Made by a program: the position numbers and the translations under genes. Positions 1 to 9,594 of a stretch of 64,000 nt of DNA are shown here, piece by piece (position 1 is the first letter of the stretch; every line of letters starts with the position of its first letter). The notes under the pieces are model-generated. The model was not told where the DNA came from. It was given only the letters and a program-made list of their open reading frames with translations, and did no database searches. Origin of the DNA: an uncultured Halieaceae bacterium (GTDB lineage: Bacteria > Pseudomonadota > Gammaproteobacteria > Pseudomonadales > Halieaceae); assembly GCA_938074045.1 (NCBI GenBank), contig CALJGI010000021.1, positions 62,001 to 126,000 on the forward strand. Reading direction: 5' to 3'.

Positions 1-279
1 TGGCAGAAAATGTTCACCAAACAGCGCCATCATCTGGCCGACCTTCACATAGGTGCCCTTGAGTCGCCCCAGTTCCTCTACAAGGCGACGAGCCTCTTTC
101 TTCGCAAACCTGGATGCATTCGCATCTTCAGCATTCTTACCACGAAGGCGCCGAATAACACCATCTGCTGCAAGTACGGTGCCGGCTCGCAACCCAGCCA
201 TACCCGCGCTCACATTTCGCGACCAGGCATTCCGATTCATTGGCCCGCTTGTCCGCTTCTTTTCATTCTTCGTCGACAT
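1..279 (-). CDS. UbiB/ABC1 (AarF) family kinase-like protein, N-terminal part, cut by window edge
   Basis: The first 93 codons of a minus-strand gene whose remainder lies left of the window. The translation begins MSTKNEKKRTSGPMNRNAW and contains LKGTYVKVGQMMALFGEH, which matches the start of the ABC1/UbiB domain with its KxGQ motif. Members are atypical kinases/ATPases linked to ubiquinone or lipid metabolism. The kinase core itself is not visible, so the subfamily cannot be decided. The frame stays open upstream to a stop at 394-396; I chose the ATG at 277-279 because it gives a typical basic N-terminus, but no clear ribosome binding site is present and a start further upstream is possible. 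It is divergent from the MAPEG gene. Confidence 0.7.
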   Translation of the reverse strand, partial: MSTKNEKKRTSGPMNRNAWSRNVSAGMAGLRAGTVLAADGVIRRLRGKNAEDANASRFAKKEARRLVEELGRLKGTYVKVGQMMALFGEHFLP

Positions 280-649
280 GACGACATTATGCGGTGCGAG
301 CCTGTGTTTGCCCACAAGATCATCAAACAAAGGGTCTGCACGGGCGGCAGTGAAACTCCAACCTCTGCGTGAGTACTGCAAACGCGACTCGGGTCAGGGT
401 GAGTATCAACATGGACAGTGGGCTACACATATCCGGATGGGATAGCTTTGCTTTCGCTGGCTGAGAGCCAATCCGTCGAACAGTTTAAGTGTAGATCAAT
501 GGTTTCTTATAGACTGTCCCCGCAGCTCAGCGAGTAGGGTTCACCCCGTTCCTGGCTTTGCCTGCGTGTCAGAGAGTAATATCACTGGACCGTGTGGTTG
601 CCAGCTCTTTCAACTGCACTGACCTATCAATCATACAGAGGTATAGCGA
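280..649. other. Intergenic region between the ubiB-like gene and the MAPEG gene
   Basis: About 370 bases between two divergent genes. I see no convincing protein-coding frame: short plus-strand frames here are antisense to the kinase gene or lack family resemblance. It presumably holds both promoters, but I could not pick out a convincing -35/-10 pair. Confidence 0.4.
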
Positions 650-1066
650 ATGTCAGCTACGATACTTACACCTGTTTTGGCCCTGATCTGCTGGACTCTG
701 CTGGTCTGGCTATGGATGTACGCCCTGCGTATTCCCGCCATGCAAGCGGCAAACATAGATCCAAACAACGCCCAACACCCCGGTTCACTGGACATACTGC
801 CCAATCCAGCCAGACAGGTCGCCGATAACTACAATCATCTGCACGAACAACCGACGATTTTTTACGCCCTGATGTTTTACCTGCAGCTTTCCGGGCAGGC
901 GGACAGCCTGGCAGTGACGTTGGCATGGGTTTATGTGGGAATACGGGTAATACACTCGCTGGTGCAGGGGACAGTGAATCTGGTCATGCTGCGATTCGGC
1001 ATTTTTGCCTTGTCATCTATCACGCTCATCGTCTTGACCGTCCGAGCTGTGCTGGCTGCCATCTAA
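650..1066 (+). CDS. MAPEG family membrane protein
   Basis: A 138-residue integral membrane protein of the MAPEG family (membrane-associated proteins in eicosanoid and glutathione metabolism). Four hydrophobic segments are visible, at about residues 5-25, 68-85, 88-108 and 115-137. The central stretch with NPARQVADNYNHLHEQPTIFYAL is the typical MAPEG signature, with the conserved N, E and P region that in related enzymes lies near the glutathione site. The length is normal for bacterial members. AGAGG at 637-641 sits 8 bases before the ATG. Bacterial members may act as glutathione transferases/peroxidases or have no known substrate; none can be assigned here. It converges with the agmatinase-family gene. 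Confidence 0.85.
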   Translation: MSATILTPVLALICWTLLVWLWMYALRIPAMQAANIDPNNAQHPGSLDILPNPARQVADNYNHLHEQPTIFYALMFYLQLSGQADSLAVTLAWVYVGIRVIHSLVQGTVNLVMLRFGIFALSSITLIVLTVRAVLAAI

Positions 1067-1087
1067 CCTGGCCAGAATTACTGCATC

Positions 1088-2038
1088 CTACTGGCGTCGG
1101 CACCCCGGTAGGCTGCAGAGCATTTCGAAAACCATGTTTGCAGCCAGTAGCGCCGTGTTGCCCGAAGTATCGTAGGGAGGAGAAACCTCCACCAGATCAC
1201 AGCCAATCAGATTCAAGCCCCAACTGCCACGAATAATTTCGAGGCCCTGGGCGGCAGAAAGTCCGCCAGGTTCGGGCGTGCCGGTGCCCGGTGCCACAGA
1301 GGGATCCAGACCGTCGATATCAAAACTCAGATAAACCGGAACATCGGTCCCTGTGCGCTGCCTGAATTCCATCATCAACGGGGCGAGTGACTGGTACCAA
1401 CATTCTTCCGCCGGAACCACCTGTGCACCATGCCCCCGCGCCCAGTCAAAATCTTCTGCGGCATAGCCGGTAGCCCGCAGGCCAACCTGCATCATCCGGG
1501 TGGGGTCGACTAGTCCCTCTTCAATGGCGCGGCGAAAAATCGTGCCATGGGTGACTTTTTCACCAAACATCTCATCATTGGTATCGGCGTGGGCATCAAC
1601 ATGAATCAATCCCATCGGACCATGGACTTTGTGTAGCGCGCGAAGTATCGGCAATGTGATGGTATGATCCCCGCCCAGCGATACCGTTTTTACGCCGGCG
1701 GCAAGCACCTGATCAAAGTGTGACTCTATCAGCGCAACCGATTTCTCCAGGCTATAGGTGTTCAATGCAACGTCGCCGGTATCCGCGACCTGGAAAGAAT
1801 CAAAAGGCGCTGCTCTGGTCGCCATACCGTAGGGCCTTACCAACACCGATTCAGCCCGAATCTGTCTGGGCCCATAGCGCGATCCGGTACGATTACTCGT
1901 CCCGATATCCAGAGGCACACCGACTATGGCGACATCCAGATCATCTGTTACTGGCTGGCTGGGTAAACGAAACATGGTCGCCGGTCCTGCAAAGCGCGGC
2001 ATGTCATTCCCACTCAGGGGTTGATTAAAACCTGTCAT
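1088..2038 (-). CDS. speB: Agmatinase/guanidino-acid ureohydrolase
   Basis: A 316-residue member of the arginase/agmatinase superfamily, which hydrolyses a guanidino compound to urea and an amine using two Mn ions. Metal-ligand motifs are visible: GGDHT (about residue 122), VDAHADTND (about 145) and SFDIDGLDPSVAPGTGTPEPGG (about 240). The N-terminus NQPLSGNDMPRFAGPATM is typical of bacterial agmatinase-like enzymes. The substrate could be agmatine, guanidinobutyrate or guanidinopropionate; sequence alone does not separate these, so the symbol is nominal. It is the last gene of the long minus-strand cluster, 40 bases after a class III aminotransferase that could act on the released amine or amino acid. 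Confidence 0.85.
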   Translation of the reverse strand: MTGFNQPLSGNDMPRFAGPATMFRLPSQPVTDDLDVAIVGVPLDIGTSNRTGSRYGPRQIRAESVLVRPYGMATRAAPFDSFQVADTGDVALNTYSLEKSVALIESHFDQVLAAGVKTVSLGGDHTITLPILRALHKVHGPMGLIHVDAHADTNDEMFGEKVTHGTIFRRAIEEGLVDPTRMMQVGLRATGYAAEDFDWARGHGAQVVPAEECWYQSLAPLMMEFRQRTGTDVPVYLSFDIDGLDPSVAPGTGTPEPGGLSAAQGLEIIRGSWGLNLIGCDLVEVSPPYDTSGNTALLAANMVFEMLCSLPGCRRQ

Positions 2039-2078
2039 CGCATCGATTTCCCGTCAGTGACCAAGCCAAACTCTGGTC

Positions 2079-3428
2079 TCATGCTACCCACAGTTGCTCC
2101 CGGTTCACATACTCAAGCGTATCCGCCAGAGCCAGGCTCAGCTTCTCCAGCAACTCATCTACTTGTTCCCGGGTGATGATCAGCGGCGGGCACAGTGCAA
2201 TGGCGTTGCCGCCCATTGCCCGTACTATCAGCCCGTGCTTCTCACAACTTTTCATGCAGAATGCGCCGACCGTGTTGTCGGCAAAGGCCTGTCCGGTAGT
2301 TTTATTGGCTACCAGTTCAAGTGCACCTATCAGGCCTACACCGCGCGCTTCGCCCACCAGTGCGTGATCAGCCAGTTCCCGCAATTTTGACTGCAGATAG
2401 TCACCCACGGTGGCTGCGTGAGAAAACAGATTCTCACGCTCGTAAATCTCGATAACCTTACCTGCAACAGCACAGGCAACTGGATGACCGCTATAGGTAT
2501 AGCCGTGACCAAAAACGCCAACCCCGGCACTCGCAGCCACCATGGGCTCATACATGTCGCCTGACACAATGGCAGCACTCAAGGGCATATAGGCTGAGGA
2601 AAGCGCTTTGGCCAAGGACATCATATCCGGCCTGAAGTCATAGCGTGTGGCACCGAAATCGGCTCCGGTCCTACCAAATCCACAGATAACCTCATCGTCC
2701 CACAGAAGAATATCGTATTTGTCCAACACCGTTTGTATCTTCTGGAAGTAACCCTCGGGTGGGGTAATTACACCACCTGCCCCACTGACCGGCTCGGCAA
2801 TAAAAGCGGCAATCGTGCCGGGCCCCTCAGCCAGAATCAACTGCTCGAGCTCCTCTGCTCTGCGGGTAGAGAACTCCGCTTCCGATTCACCGGGAAGACT
2901 GTCCCGATAATGATGGGCCGACCCGGTACGCAATATACCCAGGGCATCGAAGGGCAGGCTGAAGTGGGTGTGATTCGGTGCGAGTCCGGTTAATGCAGCA
3001 GCCGCAACGGTAACCCCGTGATACGCTCGCTCCCGGGCGATGATCTTGTACTTCTCAGGCTTTCCGATGGCCTGAAAATAGTAGCGCAGCAACTTGATTT
3101 GCGTATCGTTGGCGTCGGATCCAGAACTACCAAAAAACACTCGACCATCGGCAACCGGCACCATTGCTGACAATTTGTCCGCCAACGCCATGGCTGCAGG
3201 ATGAGTCTTGCCGCCAAACATATGGCTGTAGGTCAGTGTTCGCATTTGATTCGCAGCTGCTTCGATGACCTCCTCATTGCCATAGCCCAGCGCCGTGCAC
3301 CACAACCCCGCGAGCCCCTCAAGGTACTGACGTCCCTGATTGTCGTAAACATAAACGCCCTCACCCCGTTCAATGACCAATTGTTCCGTCGCGGTCAGAT
3401 TGGTGGTGGGATATATCATCTGGGTCAT
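2079..3428 (-). CDS. Class III (omega) aminotransferase, PLP-dependent
   Basis: A 449-residue class III aminotransferase of the group that uses putrescine, beta-alanine or other omega-amino compounds with pyruvate as acceptor. The N-terminus (GVYVYDNQGRQYLEGLAGLW) and the segment YSHMFGGKTHPAA are characteristic. The cofactor aspartate lies in LLWDDEVICGFGRTG, and the Schiff-base lysine is expected in SLAKALSSAYMPLSAA. Length is normal. It lies 17 bases after the BtrH-like gene and 40 before the ureohydrolase, consistent with a pathway guanidino compound to amine to aldehyde or oxo acid. The exact substrate is not identifiable from sequence. Confidence 0.88.
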   Translation of the reverse strand: MTQMIYPTTNLTATEQLVIERGEGVYVYDNQGRQYLEGLAGLWCTALGYGNEEVIEAAANQMRTLTYSHMFGGKTHPAAMALADKLSAMVPVADGRVFFGSSGSDANDTQIKLLRYYFQAIGKPEKYKIIARERAYHGVTVAAAALTGLAPNHTHFSLPFDALGILRTGSAHHYRDSLPGESEAEFSTRRAEELEQLILAEGPGTIAAFIAEPVSGAGGVITPPEGYFQKIQTVLDKYDILLWDDEVICGFGRTGADFGATRYDFRPDMMSLAKALSSAYMPLSAAIVSGDMYEPMVAASAGVGVFGHGYTYSGHPVACAVAGKVIEIYERENLFSHAATVGDYLQSKLRELADHALVGEARGVGLIGALELVANKTTGQAFADNTVGAFCMKSCEKHGLIVRAMGGNAIALCPPLIITREQVDELLEKLSLALADTLEYVNREQLWVA

Positions 3429-3445
3429 TACTGCTTCTCTCTAAA

Positions 3446-4477
3446 TCAATTCAGGCCATCTGCCAACATGTAAAAAAGTTGCTCTTCGGCTGTGTGGATG
3501 CGAGTGAGGATTCTACACGGATTATTCCAGCAATCACCCGCCCCCTTACTGTCATTAATGGCCATCATCTGTACCGCGAGCTCGTCCCACAGGGCGGCAA
3601 CCTGCCTACCCATGACCACAGCCTGCTCGCCGACCAGATCCCCCCGACGCTCGTGTGCCCAGACAAGAAATCCGGCGAAGAGATTGCGAAAAAAAGCACC
3701 TCCTGTGCCAAACCTTGCGATGCAGTTTTCAATATAGCGCGCATAAACAACTGCCTGCTCACCCTTCGGCCAGTTCGCCATGCTGCTGGCCAGCCGCTGA
3801 ATACCCGCAAGCCCGAAGACAACGTCGGGAATATCGTCTATTTGCGCCATGTTCTCATAACGCTTCTCTCCGAGCATGCGACCCACGCTGCGTTCCAGGG
3901 CGATGCGACAGGCTTCCTCCAGGCTATGCCCTACCCGCCCCGAAGAAAATCTGCCCCAACGATTAACACTGGATAAACCAACCGGCGCGTTACGACTTAG
4001 CCGCAACGCCTGCATGGAACATCTTTGCGTTTCTTCATCGGTACGATCAGCCAGGTAGGTGCTCTGGGTGTCATCGTCATAGCCCAGCAGCACAAACCGG
4101 TGCCCGGGAAAATGTACCGTGTACTCGCGGTAATCGAGATAAAAAATATCTCCTGACAGCATGGTGGGTAGGCCCGCAGCAACTTCTGCGGCTACATCAG
4201 ACCACGCTTTGTCGTCATCCGATTCCGTCTGCTCTGTGTAATCGAGATCCAGCGCTGTGGCCAGGTCAGTTTCCATCGACCCGCCACGACCGAAGAACAT
4301 CAGCGGCGGCTTCTCACCGGGGGCGGGAATGTACATGGCGTCTATGCCCGAACCGAGCCCGAACACAACCGCTTCATCCAGCTCGAGATTACAGTAGTGA
4401 AAGATCAAATTGCGCATTGATCCGCTACCACAATGCTCCGCCGTGAGATTTCGATAATCCTCGATAAGTACCTTCAC
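3446..4477 (-). CDS. BtrH N-terminal domain protein with DUF4872-like C-terminus
   Basis: A 343-residue protein that begins at a GTG preceded by AAGG. Residues 13-40 (AEHCGSGSMRNLIFHYCNLE, then the DEAVVFGLGSG region) match the BtrH N-terminal domain. In butirosin biosynthesis BtrH transfers an amino-acyl side chain from an acyl carrier protein onto the aminoglycoside; the domain is papain-like with a catalytic Cys near the N-terminus, here probably Cys16. The C-terminal half resembles DUF4872, which often accompanies it. The neighbours are not antibiotic genes but a TonB receptor (36 bases upstream), an aminotransferase and a ureohydrolase, so an amide-forming or amide-cleaving role on an imported compound is an inference. 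Other frames here are antisense noise. Confidence 0.75.
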   Translation of the reverse strand: MKVLIEDYRNLTAEHCGSGSMRNLIFHYCNLELDEAVVFGLGSGIDAMYIPAPGEKPPLMFFGRGGSMETDLATALDLDYTEQTESDDDKAWSDVAAEVAAGLPTMLSGDIFYLDYREYTVHFPGHRFVLLGYDDDTQSTYLADRTDEETQRCSMQALRLSRNAPVGLSSVNRWGRFSSGRVGHSLEEACRIALERSVGRMLGEKRYENMAQIDDIPDVVFGLAGIQRLASSMANWPKGEQAVVYARYIENCIARFGTGGAFFRNLFAGFLVWAHERRGDLVGEQAVVMGRQVAALWDELAVQMMAINDSKGAGDCWNNPCRILTRIHTAEEQLFYMLADGLN

Positions 4478-4513
4478 AGGGACCTTCAGGCGCTGACCTG
4501 CGCTGGATTCAAA

Positions 4514-6814
4514 TCAGTATTCCCAACTTGCGGTGATACCGTAGGTAGCAGGGTCGCCCCAGGTCGTCCAGGGCGACAATCCGAGGAGACCGCCGGGGAA
4601 CAGTTCCCGCAAGGAACCCGTGTTCACGATAATGTATTCCTCATCAGTCACGTTGCGACCCCATAGCGATACCCTCAGCTCACCACCTGCCAATTCTATT
4701 CCAGACAGGGTCAAATTGAGGTCCAGCAGGCCACGGGAATCGGTGGGCAAGTTGTCAAATTCGTTGAGTGATGTGACAGCCTCGTCCTGGTAGGCGTAAC
4801 CCAGATGAAAGGCGAGCTCACCTATTGACGTCATGGTGCTGTAGTCCAGCGCCACTGTGTAAGAACTTTCCGGGGCATATGATATTTCCGATACCACTTC
4901 GGTAACCTGCACCGTTCCTGTAGACAACAAGGTTTCAACTTTATCAAGGCCCATCTTGGTATCCAGATAGCCGTAACCCACGCTCAACTCCAGGTTTTCG
5001 CTGACAAGAAATGTCAAATCAGCTTCCAGTCCATTAATTTCGGTACCATCGATAGGTGTGAAGTCGCGATCCCCAGCCGTACTTCCCGTTTGCACGCTGG
5101 CCTGCCAACCATCCAGATCCATCCGAAACAGCGCGGCATTGAACGCCAGTCGCCCATCCACGAATTTACCCTTTATTCCCAATTCATACGAGACTACATC
5201 CTCCTCCTCAAACCCCTGTCCAAAGGCCACCGGGTTGGCGGAACGCTGGGATGTGCCTCCCGATTTGTAACCGGTAATCACCTTACCGTATACGTTCAAG
5301 TCATCATTGAAGTCATAGGCAACTGTGAACGATGGATTGAAATTCTGAAACGATTCCTTATAGTCCGCACCCTCAACCGTGGCACCCGGTGTTGGCGGGC
5401 AACCAGCTCCCTGAAAATAAGGGTCAAAACAATTGGATTCGGTAAATCCGCCGAGGGCAGCAAAGGTCGGCGAATTCTCATTTACCCGAAAGGCCTGACG
5501 TTCGTCATCGGAATACCGCATACCCAGCGTCAAGTGCAGGCGTTCCATCGATTTCGGGGTATAGGTGGCTTCACCGTAGATGGCCAGTGAATCGTTTTCC
5601 GCTGACGTATAATCCAGCGGGCTCCTGGGACCCAACACAGAGGCTGCCGCCACAGAGGTTTGCTCGGAATCATCTTCGTAATAGTAGATACCACCCACGT
5701 AGTGCAGGCGACCATCCAGACCAGAGCCGATAAACTGCAACTCTTGGGTGAGTTGCTCAAACACCGTGTCACGAACGCTGGAACTGGCGGGATTGGAACC
5801 CAGTATATTTACAGTAGGCGTACCGTCGTGGTCCACCAGAGACTCAACTTCCCTGTACCCTGTAATCGCCTTGATGGTCAGATTATCTGAATAATCCCAG
5901 GTCAGAGTGAGGGTATGGCCGCTGACTTTTGCTTCGCTTGACCCAACGGGTCTGGCAGATGTCGCCTTATCTGGCCGACCTGGTATGGGTTCCGTAGTGA
6001 ACACAGCCAGGCCCGCCGGATTTGTTGCGTCGTGAATCATCTCAAGGCGACTTGTGTCATCGATATCCGAATCATCAAAGGCATAATCCAGCATCCAGGT
6101 ATCACTCAGGCGTGACCGGAAATCGACACGTAATCCGCTGCGATCCTCCACTGCCCAATCCTCACCCTCACCCAGGTTTTCAGTCATTCCATCCCGATCT
6201 GACACCAGATAGGAAAATTTGACGGCCGAGCTCTCCCCCAGGGGGACGTTCACCGATGTTTTGGACTTAAACAGGCTATAATTACCCGCTGAAAAACTCT
6301 GTTTAAAGCCAAACTCCTCAAGATCAGGCCGCTGGGTAATCATATTGACGGCACCACCCGTAGCATTGCGACCGTAGAGTGTGCCCTGTGGACCCCGTAA
6401 AACCTCTATTCTTTCCAGTTCCACGGTTTCCAGTCCCGACCCGATCGAAGTACCCACATAGACGCCATCGATGTAGAGGGCTACCGACGGGTCCTGCGTG
6501 AGTTGCACATCGTTTTGACCAATCCCGCGAATAAACAATCGAACTGTTGAAGCATCATTGTTGAAATGATTCAGAAAGAGATTTGGTACCTTGGCCCCAA
6601 TGTCCTCCAATTCATCAATACCCATGGTTTCCAGTTTTTCCATGCCAAAGGCCGACACTGAAATAGGGACATCCTGAAGCGACTGCTCCCGTTTTTGTGA
6701 GGTAACGATAACCTCCTCCAGCACAAGCCCGTTATTTTGCGCCGCAACCTGCGCGGAGACGGCCATGACGGCAGCACTAAGGGTAATTCCAGCGAATTTT
6801 TCACTCAGGGACAT
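4514..6814 (-). CDS. TonB-dependent outer membrane receptor
   Basis: A 766-residue TonB-dependent receptor. I set the start at the ATG at 6812-6814 because a signal peptide (MSLSEKFAGITLSAAVMAVS, ending in QVAAQ) follows directly and AGAGG lies just upstream; the frame is open further upstream but that part is not signal-like. After processing comes a TonB-box-like LEEVIVTSQKREQSLQDVP, then a plug domain with VLRGPQGTLYGRNATGGAVNM, and a 22-strand type barrel ending in an aromatic residue (Tyr). This subclass (plug phrases DVPISVSAF and VLRGPQGTLYGRNA) is common in marine Gammaproteobacteria and sphingomonads for organic substrates rather than siderophores. It probably brings in the substrate of the surrounding genes. 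Confidence 0.92.
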   Translation of the reverse strand: MSLSEKFAGITLSAAVMAVSAQVAAQNNGLVLEEVIVTSQKREQSLQDVPISVSAFGMEKLETMGIDELEDIGAKVPNLFLNHFNNDASTVRLFIRGIGQNDVQLTQDPSVALYIDGVYVGTSIGSGLETVELERIEVLRGPQGTLYGRNATGGAVNMITQRPDLEEFGFKQSFSAGNYSLFKSKTSVNVPLGESSAVKFSYLVSDRDGMTENLGEGEDWAVEDRSGLRVDFRSRLSDTWMLDYAFDDSDIDDTSRLEMIHDATNPAGLAVFTTEPIPGRPDKATSARPVGSSEAKVSGHTLTLTWDYSDNLTIKAITGYREVESLVDHDGTPTVNILGSNPASSSVRDTVFEQLTQELQFIGSGLDGRLHYVGGIYYYEDDSEQTSVAAASVLGPRSPLDYTSAENDSLAIYGEATYTPKSMERLHLTLGMRYSDDERQAFRVNENSPTFAALGGFTESNCFDPYFQGAGCPPTPGATVEGADYKESFQNFNPSFTVAYDFNDDLNVYGKVITGYKSGGTSQRSANPVAFGQGFEEEDVVSYELGIKGKFVDGRLAFNAALFRMDLDGWQASVQTGSTAGDRDFTPIDGTEINGLEADLTFLVSENLELSVGYGYLDTKMGLDKVETLLSTGTVQVTEVVSEISYAPESSYTVALDYSTMTSIGELAFHLGYAYQDEAVTSLNEFDNLPTDSRGLLDLNLTLSGIELAGGELRVSLWGRNVTDEEYIIVNTGSLRELFPGGLLGLSPWTTWGDPATYGITASWEY

Positions 6815-6842
6815 AACACACCTCTTTGACGTAGTTATAGTT

Positions 6843-6920
6843 TTGGTCAAACACCGACTCGCTAATATGTTGACGCTATCATTGTCGGGCAGCAGGAGGC
6901 AATAACCTCTATTGGTCAAA
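6843..6920 (-). promoter_or_regulatory. Direct repeat TTTGACCAA upstream of the TonB receptor gene
   Basis: On the minus strand TTTGACCAA occurs twice (6843-6851 and 6912-6920, 69 bases apart) in the 124-base gap between the glycosyltransferase-like gene and the receptor. This gap is the longest in the ten-gene cluster, so a separate receptor promoter and operator here is plausible. The binding protein is unknown. Confidence 0.25.
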
Positions 6921-6938
6921 TTACGTGCGGGGGGTGTT

Positions 6939-7694
6939 CTATTGACAAAAAACGAATTCCGCACCTGCGGACAGTCTATCGATCAGGTCGTCCATTTCTT
7001 CCTCTCCCGCTTCCCCGGCAGGCGCCAGTGATGCACAAAGATTGAGAGCTGTGGGGATGGCGCTACTATTGCGGTTAAACATATCCAGGGCAGCTCCTCC
7101 ACGACAGCGGATATCACTGGCCACCAGCGGCGAAAGCATCGCCATGCTTTCCCAAACCGGAAACTGTGCCACGTTGTGCAATGCAGTAAGTAGTTTGGGA
7201 CCGAGGAATTGCGGTGGGATTGCACCGTCGTTCAACTGCAGCAGGCGAACCGCCGTCTCCAGGTAGAAGTCGAGAAAATGGTTTCCGGCACGAAACATCA
7301 ATACAGCATTATGCACTTTTTTTCGTGCACGTAAGCGCTGCTTGTCGTCAGACTCAATCCACACCTCACGACCCAGCGCAAAGTCATCCAAAGGCAACAG
7401 CATGGCCGACGGATTGATGACCAATACATCAGCGTCCAACCAGACCACCGTCTCATAGCCCTCGGCTAGCGCGTCGCGCAGTGCATACAAACGTCCCAGG
7501 TCTGAGGCCACTACCGGTCGGTCGGCACACTTTGTCCGGATGGCATCCGGTAGGGGAGAAAACAGCTCGTCGTCAATATACCGGTAATCGTACCCGGCTG
7601 TTGTGGCCCAGCTATGTACAGATGACAGACAATGTGACAACCAAAGTGCCGGCAAGGGGTCACGGTGGGACTGAATAATAAGGGTTTTGTTCAT
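6939..7694 (-). CDS. GT-A type nucleotide-diphospho-sugar transferase-like protein
   Basis: A 251-residue protein with features of a GT-A fold glycosyltransferase: it starts with a beta strand (MNKTLIIQSHRDP) and has SDLGRLYALRDALAEGYETV followed by VWLDADVLV, which holds the DxD motif expected to bind a metal and nucleotide sugar. It resembles the GT32/GT34-like galactosyl/mannosyl transferases of bacteria in that region. There is no signal peptide or membrane segment, so it should be cytoplasmic. It starts 34 bases after the downstream GST of the cluster. Its role among catabolic genes is unclear; donor and acceptor cannot be read from sequence. Confidence 0.6.
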   Translation of the reverse strand: MNKTLIIQSHRDPLPALWLSHCLSSVHSWATTAGYDYRYIDDELFSPLPDAIRTKCADRPVVASDLGRLYALRDALAEGYETVVWLDADVLVINPSAMLLPLDDFALGREVWIESDDKQRLRARKKVHNAVLMFRAGNHFLDFYLETAVRLLQLNDGAIPPQFLGPKLLTALHNVAQFPVWESMAMLSPLVASDIRCRGGAALDMFNRNSSAIPTALNLCASLAPAGEAGEEEMDDLIDRLSAGAEFVFCQ

Positions 7695-7728
7695 CCGGGA
7701 TTACACCACACGCAACGCGTTACCGAAA

Positions 7729-8412
7729 TCAGGTCTGCAGCGTCTTGCGGGCGTTTTCCTTGAACTTTTTCTCGGCTTCGGGATCCTTTAGCAGACTGTC
7801 AATTTGCTCGGGTATCATTATCCCGCGGCGCAGGCCAGGTTTTTCCTTCATCACCGCCAACCAGCGATCGAGGTTTTCCAATCCATCCCGGCTAACGCCG
7901 GACCAACGATAGGTTCGCACCCAACACCAATTGGCAATATCGGCGATGGAATAATCATCGGCCAGATACTCGCTCTCTCCCAGTCGTCTATCCAATACCT
8001 CGAACAAGCGGCGACATTCATTCTGATAGCGGTCAATGGCTGGCTGAATGGTTTCGGGGAAATAGCGGTAGAACACATTGGCTTGCCCCATCATCGGACC
8101 CACCCCCCCCATCTGAAACATCAGCCACTGTATCACCCGCGAGCGTCCCTGCGGGTCAGTGGGCAGCAGTTTGCCGGTCTTTTCCGCCAGGTAAATCATA
8201 ATCGCCCCGGACTCAAAAACAGCAAAATCATTATTGTCCGTATCCACAATGGCTGGAATCCGGCCATTCGGATTGATAGCCCGAAACTCGTCAGTGTGTT
8301 GATCCCCGGCAATCATATCAATGGGTACAACGTGATAGTCCAGACCCAATTCTTCCAGGGTGCAGGACGCCTTGTGCCCGTTGGGTGTTGACGCTGTATA
8401 AAGATTAATCAT
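7729..8412 (-). CDS. Glutathione S-transferase family protein, YfcG/YghU-like
   Basis: A 227-residue GST. The N-terminal thioredoxin-like domain has [19 protein letters not shown], where TPNGHK is typical of the nu-class (YfcG/YghU) disulfide-bond oxidoreductases, with the cis-proline loop GRIPAIVD and the glutathione-binding [12 protein letters not shown]. The C-terminal helical domain contains [15 protein letters not shown], the usual N-capping region. Such enzymes use glutathione without a classical catalytic Tyr/Ser. It lies 14 bases after the acyl-CoA dehydrogenase gene and belongs to the same transcript. In this setting it may handle a reactive intermediate; the substrate is unknown. 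Confidence 0.82.
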   Translation of the reverse strand: MINLYTASTPNGHKASCTLEELGLDYHVVPIDMIAGDQHTDEFRAINPNGRIPAIVDTDNNDFAVFESGAIMIYLAEKTGKLLPTDPQGRSRVIQWLMFQMGGVGPMMGQANVFYRYFPETIQPAIDRYQNECRRLFEVLDRRLGESEYLADDYSIADIANWCWVRTYRWSGVSRDGLENLDRWLAVMKEKPGLRRGIMIPEQIDSLLKDPEAEKKFKENARKTLQT

Positions 8413-8426
8413 TTTTCTGCAGCCGT

Positions 8427-9581
8427 CTATTCAGAATTGTCCAACAGGATACGGGCCAGGCGGGTCCGGTGATGACGCGAATCTCCGTAGTATTGCTGGG
8501 ACCACTGAGCACGGCGCAAATATAGTTGGGCGTTACATTCATAGGTAAACCCCATTCCCCCGTGAAACTGGATTGCTCGATCACCTGCATAGCATATAGC
8601 GTCCGTTGCCAGTACCTTTGCCATACGACAAGCGATCTCCGCATCATTATCCAGTGCATCGCTCCCCAGCAGACCGGCGGCATGATAAATATGAGAACGG
8701 GCTGAATCGACAGCATTGAGAATTTCTACTGTCGGGTGTTTTAGCGCCTGGTAGGAGCCAATCAAGCGTCCAAATTGTTTACGGATATTCAGGTACTCCA
8801 CAACCGTCTCGAGACAGGCTATCGCACTTCCCGCTGCTTCCGCAGCAGTCAATAATGCCCCCAGCAGACATAAGTCTGCGAGCAAGCCGTCGGTGTCAGC
8901 CTGAGACAGAATGGCCGAGCTGGACAGATTAACCTGATCAAAGGAGATTTTTGCGGCGCGCTGGGTTTCATCGATCAGCACCTGCGATTCGTTTTTTGTG
9001 ACCTGTTCCGCAGACACCACGGCAAGCACAGTTGACCCTTCGCAACGAGCGCTGACCACAAAAAATTCGGCGGTCGCACCGTGTGCAACAAACCATTTCT
9101 GACCGGACAAAATATATTCATCATTGCGACGGACCACCTCTGCTTCACATAAAGACCCGCCCCAGTCACCGTCGTCCAACAGCGCCAGGCTGGCCACTGT
9201 GCCAGTTGCCAGTCCGGGCAACCATTGCTCACGCTGCCATTCATCGCCGCCACGAAGAATGGCCTGCGCCGCCAGCGTACTGGCGATGAAAGGCGTAGTA
9301 AGCAGGTTTTTCCCCATTGCCTCAGCCACCGGAACAGAGCAACTTATCCCGAGACCCAGCCCACCATAGGCCTCTGGGATAGCCAGTCCCATCCAGCCTA
9401 ACTGCACCTGCTCTTCCCATACGGCGGCATCAAACCCGGACACGCTATCCAACAAATTGCGAACACTGGGAATTGGTGATTTTTCCCCACAGAATTGGCG
9501 AGCCTGTTCCAACACCATCGCCTGTTCCTCACTGAAATCCATAGTGAGGTTGTGAGTTATCGGTTTTGCTTCTGCATTCAT
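8427..9581 (-). CDS. Acyl-CoA dehydrogenase family protein (second of an adjacent pair)
   Basis: A 384-residue FAD-dependent acyl-CoA dehydrogenase. The start at 9579-9581 ([20 protein letters not shown]) is preceded by GAGGGGAG at a good distance; a longer frame would overlap the upstream gene. Domains run N-terminal helical, central beta, C-terminal helical. The C-terminal signature reads [23 protein letters not shown], as in the shorter, less canonical subunits of two-component dehydrogenases, and I do not see the catalytic Glu in the position used by medium-chain enzymes. It follows another acyl-CoA dehydrogenase by 13 bases; such pairs often form alpha2beta2 enzymes acting on steroid or branched side-chain CoA esters. 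That pairing is an inference. Confidence 0.88.
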   Translation of the reverse strand: MNAEAKPITHNLTMDFSEEQAMVLEQARQFCGEKSPIPSVRNLLDSVSGFDAAVWEEQVQLGWMGLAIPEAYGGLGLGISCSVPVAEAMGKNLLTTPFIASTLAAQAILRGGDEWQREQWLPGLATGTVASLALLDDGDWGGSLCEAEVVRRNDEYILSGQKWFVAHGATAEFFVVSARCEGSTVLAVVSAEQVTKNESQVLIDETQRAAKISFDQVNLSSSAILSQADTDGLLADLCLLGALLTAAEAAGSAIACLETVVEYLNIRKQFGRLIGSYQALKHPTVEILNAVDSARSHIYHAAGLLGSDALDNDAEIACRMAKVLATDAICYAGDRAIQFHGGMGFTYECNAQLYLRRAQWSQQYYGDSRHHRTRLARILLDNSE

Positions 9582-9594
9582 CACTTTTCTCCCC

